Below, in pieces: positions 61,060 to 64,000 of a DNA stretch of 64,000 nt (position 1 is its first letter; every line of letters begins with the position of its first letter). A model generated the notes under the pieces. It had not been told where the DNA came from. It did no database searches and worked only from the letters and a program-made list of their open reading frames with translations. Position numbers and translations under genes: made by a program. Source of the stretch: Megalopta genalis (lineage: Eukaryota > Arthropoda > Insecta > Hymenoptera > Halictidae); NCBI RefSeq assembly GCF_051020955.1, contig NW_027476092.1:2840501-2904500 (forward strand), read 5' to 3'.

Positions 61060-63220
61060 GAACATTTGTTCATTCGCTTTATTTGTTCATTTGTTCATTA
61101 GTTCATTTGTCCATTTGTGCATTTGTTCACTTGTTCATTTGTTCATTTGTTCGTTTGTTCTTTTGTTCGTTTGTTCGTTTGTTCGTTTGTTCATTTGTTG
61201 ATTTGTTCATTTGTTCGTTTGTTCATTTGTTCTTTTGTTCATTTGTTCATTTGCTTATTTGTTCATTTGTTCATTTGTTCATTTGTTCATTTGTTCTTTT
61301 GTTCATTTGTTCATTTGTTCATTCGTTCACTTGTTCACTCGTTCACTTGTTCACTCGTTCACTTCTTCACTCGTTCACTTGTTCACTCGTTCACTTGTTC
61401 ACTCGTTCACTTGTTCACTTGTTCATTTGTTCATTTGTTCATTCGTTCATTCGTTCACTTGTTCATTCGTTCACTTGTTCAATTGTTCATTCGTTCTTTT
61501 GTTCATTTGTTCATTTGCTTATTTGTTCATTTGAACATTTGTTCATTTGCTCATTTGCTCATTTGTTCATTTGTTCATTTGTTCATTTGTCTATTTCTTC
61601 ATTTGTTCATTTGTCCATTTGTTCATTTGTTCATTTGATCATTTGTTCATTTGTTCATTTGTTCATTTGTTCATTTGTCCATTTGTCCATTTGTTCATTT
61701 GTCCATTTGTTCATTTGTTCATTTGTTCATTTGTTCATTTGTTCAATTGTTCATTTGTTCTTTTGTTCATTTGTTCATTTGCTTATTTGTTCATTTGTTC
61801 ATTTGTTCATTTGTTCAGTTGTTAATTTGTTCATTTGTTCATTTTTTTCATTTGTTCATTTGTTCATTTTTTCATATGTTCATTTGTTCATTTGTTCATT
61901 TGCTCATTTGCTCATTTGCTCATTTGTTGATTTGTTCATTTTTCATTTGTTCATTTGTTCATTTGTTCATTTGTTCATTATTTCATTTGTTCATTTGTTC
62001 ATTTGTTCAATTGTTAATTTGTTCATTTGTTCATTTGTTCATTTGTTCATTTGTTCATTTCTTCATTTGTTCATTTGTCCATTTGTTCATTTGTTCATTT
62101 GTTCATTTGTTCATTTGTTCATTTGTTAATTTGTTCATTTGTTCATTTGTTCATTTGTTCATTTGTTCATTTGTTCATTTGTTCATTTGTTCATTTGTTC
62201 ATTTGTTCATTTGTTCATTTGTTCATTTGTTCATTTGTTCATTTGTTCATTTGTTCATTTGTTCATTTGTTCATTTGTTCATTTGTTCATTTGTTCATTT
62301 GTTCATTTGTTCATTTGTTCATTTGTTCATTTGTTCATTTGTTCATTTGTTCATTTGTTCATTTGTTCATTTGTTCATTTGTTCATTTGTTCATTTGTTC
62401 ATTTGTTCATTTGTTCATTTGTTCATTTGTTCATTTGTTCATTTGTTCATATGTTCATTTGTTCATATGTTTATTTGTTCATTTGTCGATTTGAACATTT
62501 GTTCACTTGTTCATTTGTTCATTTGTTCATTTGTTCATTTGTTCATTTGTTCATTTGTTCATTTGTTCATTTGTTCATTTGTTCATTTGTTCATTTGTTC
62601 ATTTGTTCATTTGTTCATTTGTTCATTTGTTCATTTGTTCATTTGTTCATATGTTCATTTGTTCATATGTTTATTTGTTCATTTGTCGATTTGAACATTT
62701 GTTCACTTGTTCATTTGTTCATTTGTTCATTTGTTCGTTTGTTCATTTGTTCGTTTGTTCGTTTGTTCCTTTGTTGATTTGTTCATTCGTTCACTTGTTC
62801 ATTCGTTCCCTTGTTCATTCGTTCACTTGTTCATTCGTTCACTTGTTCATTCGTTCACTTGTTCATTCGTTCACTTGTTCACTTGTTCATTTGTTCATTT
62901 GTTCATTTGTTCATTCGTTCATTCGTTCATTCGTTCACTTGTTCATTCGTTCATTTGTTCATTTGTTCATTTGTTCATTTGTTCATTTGTTCATTTGTTC
63001 ATTTGTTCATTTGTTCATTTGTTCATTTGTTCATTTGTTCATTTGTTCATTTGTTCATTTGTTCATTTGTTCATTTGTTCATTTGTTCATTTGTTCATTT
63101 GTTCATTTGTTCATTTGTTCATTTGTTCATTTGTTCATTTGTTCATTTGTTCATTTGTTCATTTGTTCATTTGTTCATTTGTTCATTTGTTCATTTGTTC
63201 ATTTGTTCATTTGTTCATTT
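61060..63220. repeat. Gamma unit 9 (2161 bp), copy of gamma 5
   Basis: Matches 48323-50475 at an offset of 12737, rising to 12745 in the clean runs. C at 61533, 7-T tract at 61842-61848, CACTTCTTCAC near 61362, D doubled at 62493 and 62693 (200 bp apart, one octamer fewer than in gamma 5), second 16-bp array at 62786-62884. Confidence 0.88.
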
Positions 63221-64000
63221 GAACATTTGTTCATTCGCTTTATTTGTTCATTCGTTCATTAGTTCATTTGTTCATTAGTTCATTTGTCCATTTGTGCATT
63301 TGTTCACTTGTTCATTTGTTCATTAGTTCGTTTGTTCTTTTGTTCGTTTGTTCGTTTGTTCGTTTGTTCATTTGTTGATTTGTTCATTTGTTCATTTGTT
63401 CGTTTGTTCATTTGTTCGTTTGTTCGTTTGTTCGTTTGTTCATTTGTTCATTGGTTCATTTGTTCATTTGTTCAATTGTTCATTTGTTCTTTTGTTCATT
63501 TGTTCATTTCCTTATTTGTTCATTTGTTCATTTGTTCATTTGTTCAGTTGTTAATTTGTTCATTTGTTCATTTGTTCACTTGTTCACTTGTTCATTTGTT
63601 CATATGTTCATTTGTTCATTTGTTCATATGTTCATATGTTCATTTGTTCATTTGTTCATTTGTTCATTTGTTCATTTGTTCATTTGTTCATTTGTTCATT
63701 TGTTCATTTGTTCATTTGTTCATTTGTTCATTTGTTCATTTGTTCATTTGTTCATTTGTTCATTTGTTCATTTGTTCATTTGTTCATTTGTTCATTTGTT
63801 CATTTGTTCATTTGTTCATTTGTTCATTTGTTCATTTGTCCATTTGTCCATTTGTTCATTTGTTCATTTGTTCATTTGTTCATTTGTTCATTTGTTCATT
63901 TGTTCATTTGTTCATTTGTTCATTTGTTCATTTGTTCATTTGTTCATTTGTTCATTTGTTCATTTGTTCATTTGTTCATTTGTTCATTTGTTCATTTGTT
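63221..64000. repeat. Alpha unit 5, cut by the window end (780 bp seen)
   Basis: Matches the first 780 bp of alpha 4 at an offset of 12745: B, TTAG, TTCG patch, TTGG near 63451, TTTCCTTATTTG near 63508, single GTTAATT, CATATG pairs, a clean run and two GTCC octamers near 63838-63849. It shows that the 12.7-kb superunit starts again and that the array continues beyond the window. Confidence 0.9.

Larger units (their letters stand above)
1..64000. repeat. Octanucleotide satellite array (ATTTGTTC)n filling the window
   Basis: Every stretch of the window is made of the 8-mer ATTTGTTC or a recognisable mutant of it, so roughly 8000 tandem units. Common variants, written from the T-tract as TTTGTTCA, are TTTGTCCA, TTTGTTCG, TTCGTTCA, TTAGTTCA, TTTGATCA, TTTGCTCA, TTTGTTCT, TTTGTTGA, TTTGAACA, TATGTTCA and TTTGTTAA. 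A few length variants shift the phase: 7-mers ATTCTTC, AATCTTC and ATTTTTC; 9-mers in landmarks A and B; and T-tract 9- and 10-mers. Variants recur in the same order at kilobase spacing, which defines the higher-order units below. Both ends run out of the window inside the array, so its true length is unknown. I see no unique sequence anywhere. The class (satellite DNA, probably eukaryotic) is inferred from size and architecture; the repeat itself is read directly. Confidence 0.99.

Noticed and set aside
1..64000. CRISPR array
   Set aside because: The 8-bp repeats are contiguous, with no unique spacers and no cas genes. The conserved blocks recur as whole modules, not as repeat-spacer units.
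1..64000. Telomere repeat
   Set aside because: The unit is not G-rich on either strand, it carries ordered variants and kilobase higher-order repeats, and neither end of the window is a chromosome end. A subtelomeric location remains possible but is not shown.
1..64000. Replication origin or AT-rich unwinding element
   Set aside because: The AT content is uniform over the whole window and there are no DnaA boxes or other discrete initiator sites, so nothing marks one position.
1..64000. Triplex-forming (H-DNA) tract
   Set aside because: Every octamer has an A and a G interrupting the pyrimidines on the + strand, so no long polypurine-polypyrimidine mirror repeat exists.

Overview
The whole 64 kb window is one uninterrupted tandem array of an 8-bp unit, ATTTGTTC (complement GAACAAAT), and its point-mutated relatives. 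I see no protein gene, RNA gene, mobile element, CRISPR array or unique-sequence island on either strand. The consensus unit is 62.5% T and 12.5% each of A, G and C, so the + strand is extremely T-rich and about 25% GC throughout. The long open frames on the + strand are an arithmetic by-product of the repeat: no frame of the consensus contains a stop, and all three frames give the same 8-residue peptide cycle (ICSFVHLF). The organism cannot be named. An array this long, gene-free and hierarchically organised is what eukaryotic satellite DNA (heterochromatin, pericentromere or subtelomere) looks like; that is inference.

The array is not monotonous. Variant octamers and a few 7-, 9- and 10-mers act as barcodes and show nested higher-order repeats (HORs). 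Four landmarks share the core GAACATTTGTTC. Landmark A (TTCACTTTATTTG plus CGTTTTATTTG) starts at 69, 7026, 12302, 18596, 23434 and 23971. Landmark B (TTCGCTTTATTTG) occurs 25 times, from 2228 to 63221. Landmark C (GAAC core fused to GCTC octamers) occurs nine times from 29812. Landmark D (TCGATTTGAACATTTG) occurs eleven times from 30741.

Layout. Domain 1 (1 to about 26.1 kb) holds A-containing superunits: S1 at 69-12301, S2 at 12302-23433, a 537-bp chimeric duplication at 23434-23970, and a partial S3 from 23971. Domain 2 (26106 to the end) has no A landmark and is built from B-delimited units here called alpha (about 2.5 kb), beta (0.7-0.8 kb), gamma (2.2-2.8 kb, carrying C and D) and delta (1.1-1.2 kb). 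Taking alpha as the start, successive superunits are 26106-32797 (alpha-beta-gamma-delta, 6692 bp), 32798-39649 (same order, 6852 bp), 39650-50475 (alpha-beta and three gamma units, 10826 bp), 50476-63220 (alpha and four gamma units, 12745 bp) and 63221 onward (cut by the window end). The superunit lengthens along the window by duplication and fusion of gamma units.

The window therefore records satellite evolution at five scales: 8-bp slippage, 16- and 24-bp dimer and trimer blocks, 84-208-bp blocks, 0.5-2.8-kb units and 6.7-12.7-kb superunits. It includes an apparently exact 2520-bp tandem duplication (42987-45506 and 45507-48026), a 120-bp tandem duplication, and a 200-bp deletion between 18-bp direct repeats. 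All comparisons were made by eye. Positions of variant octamers are reliable; identity percentages were not computed.
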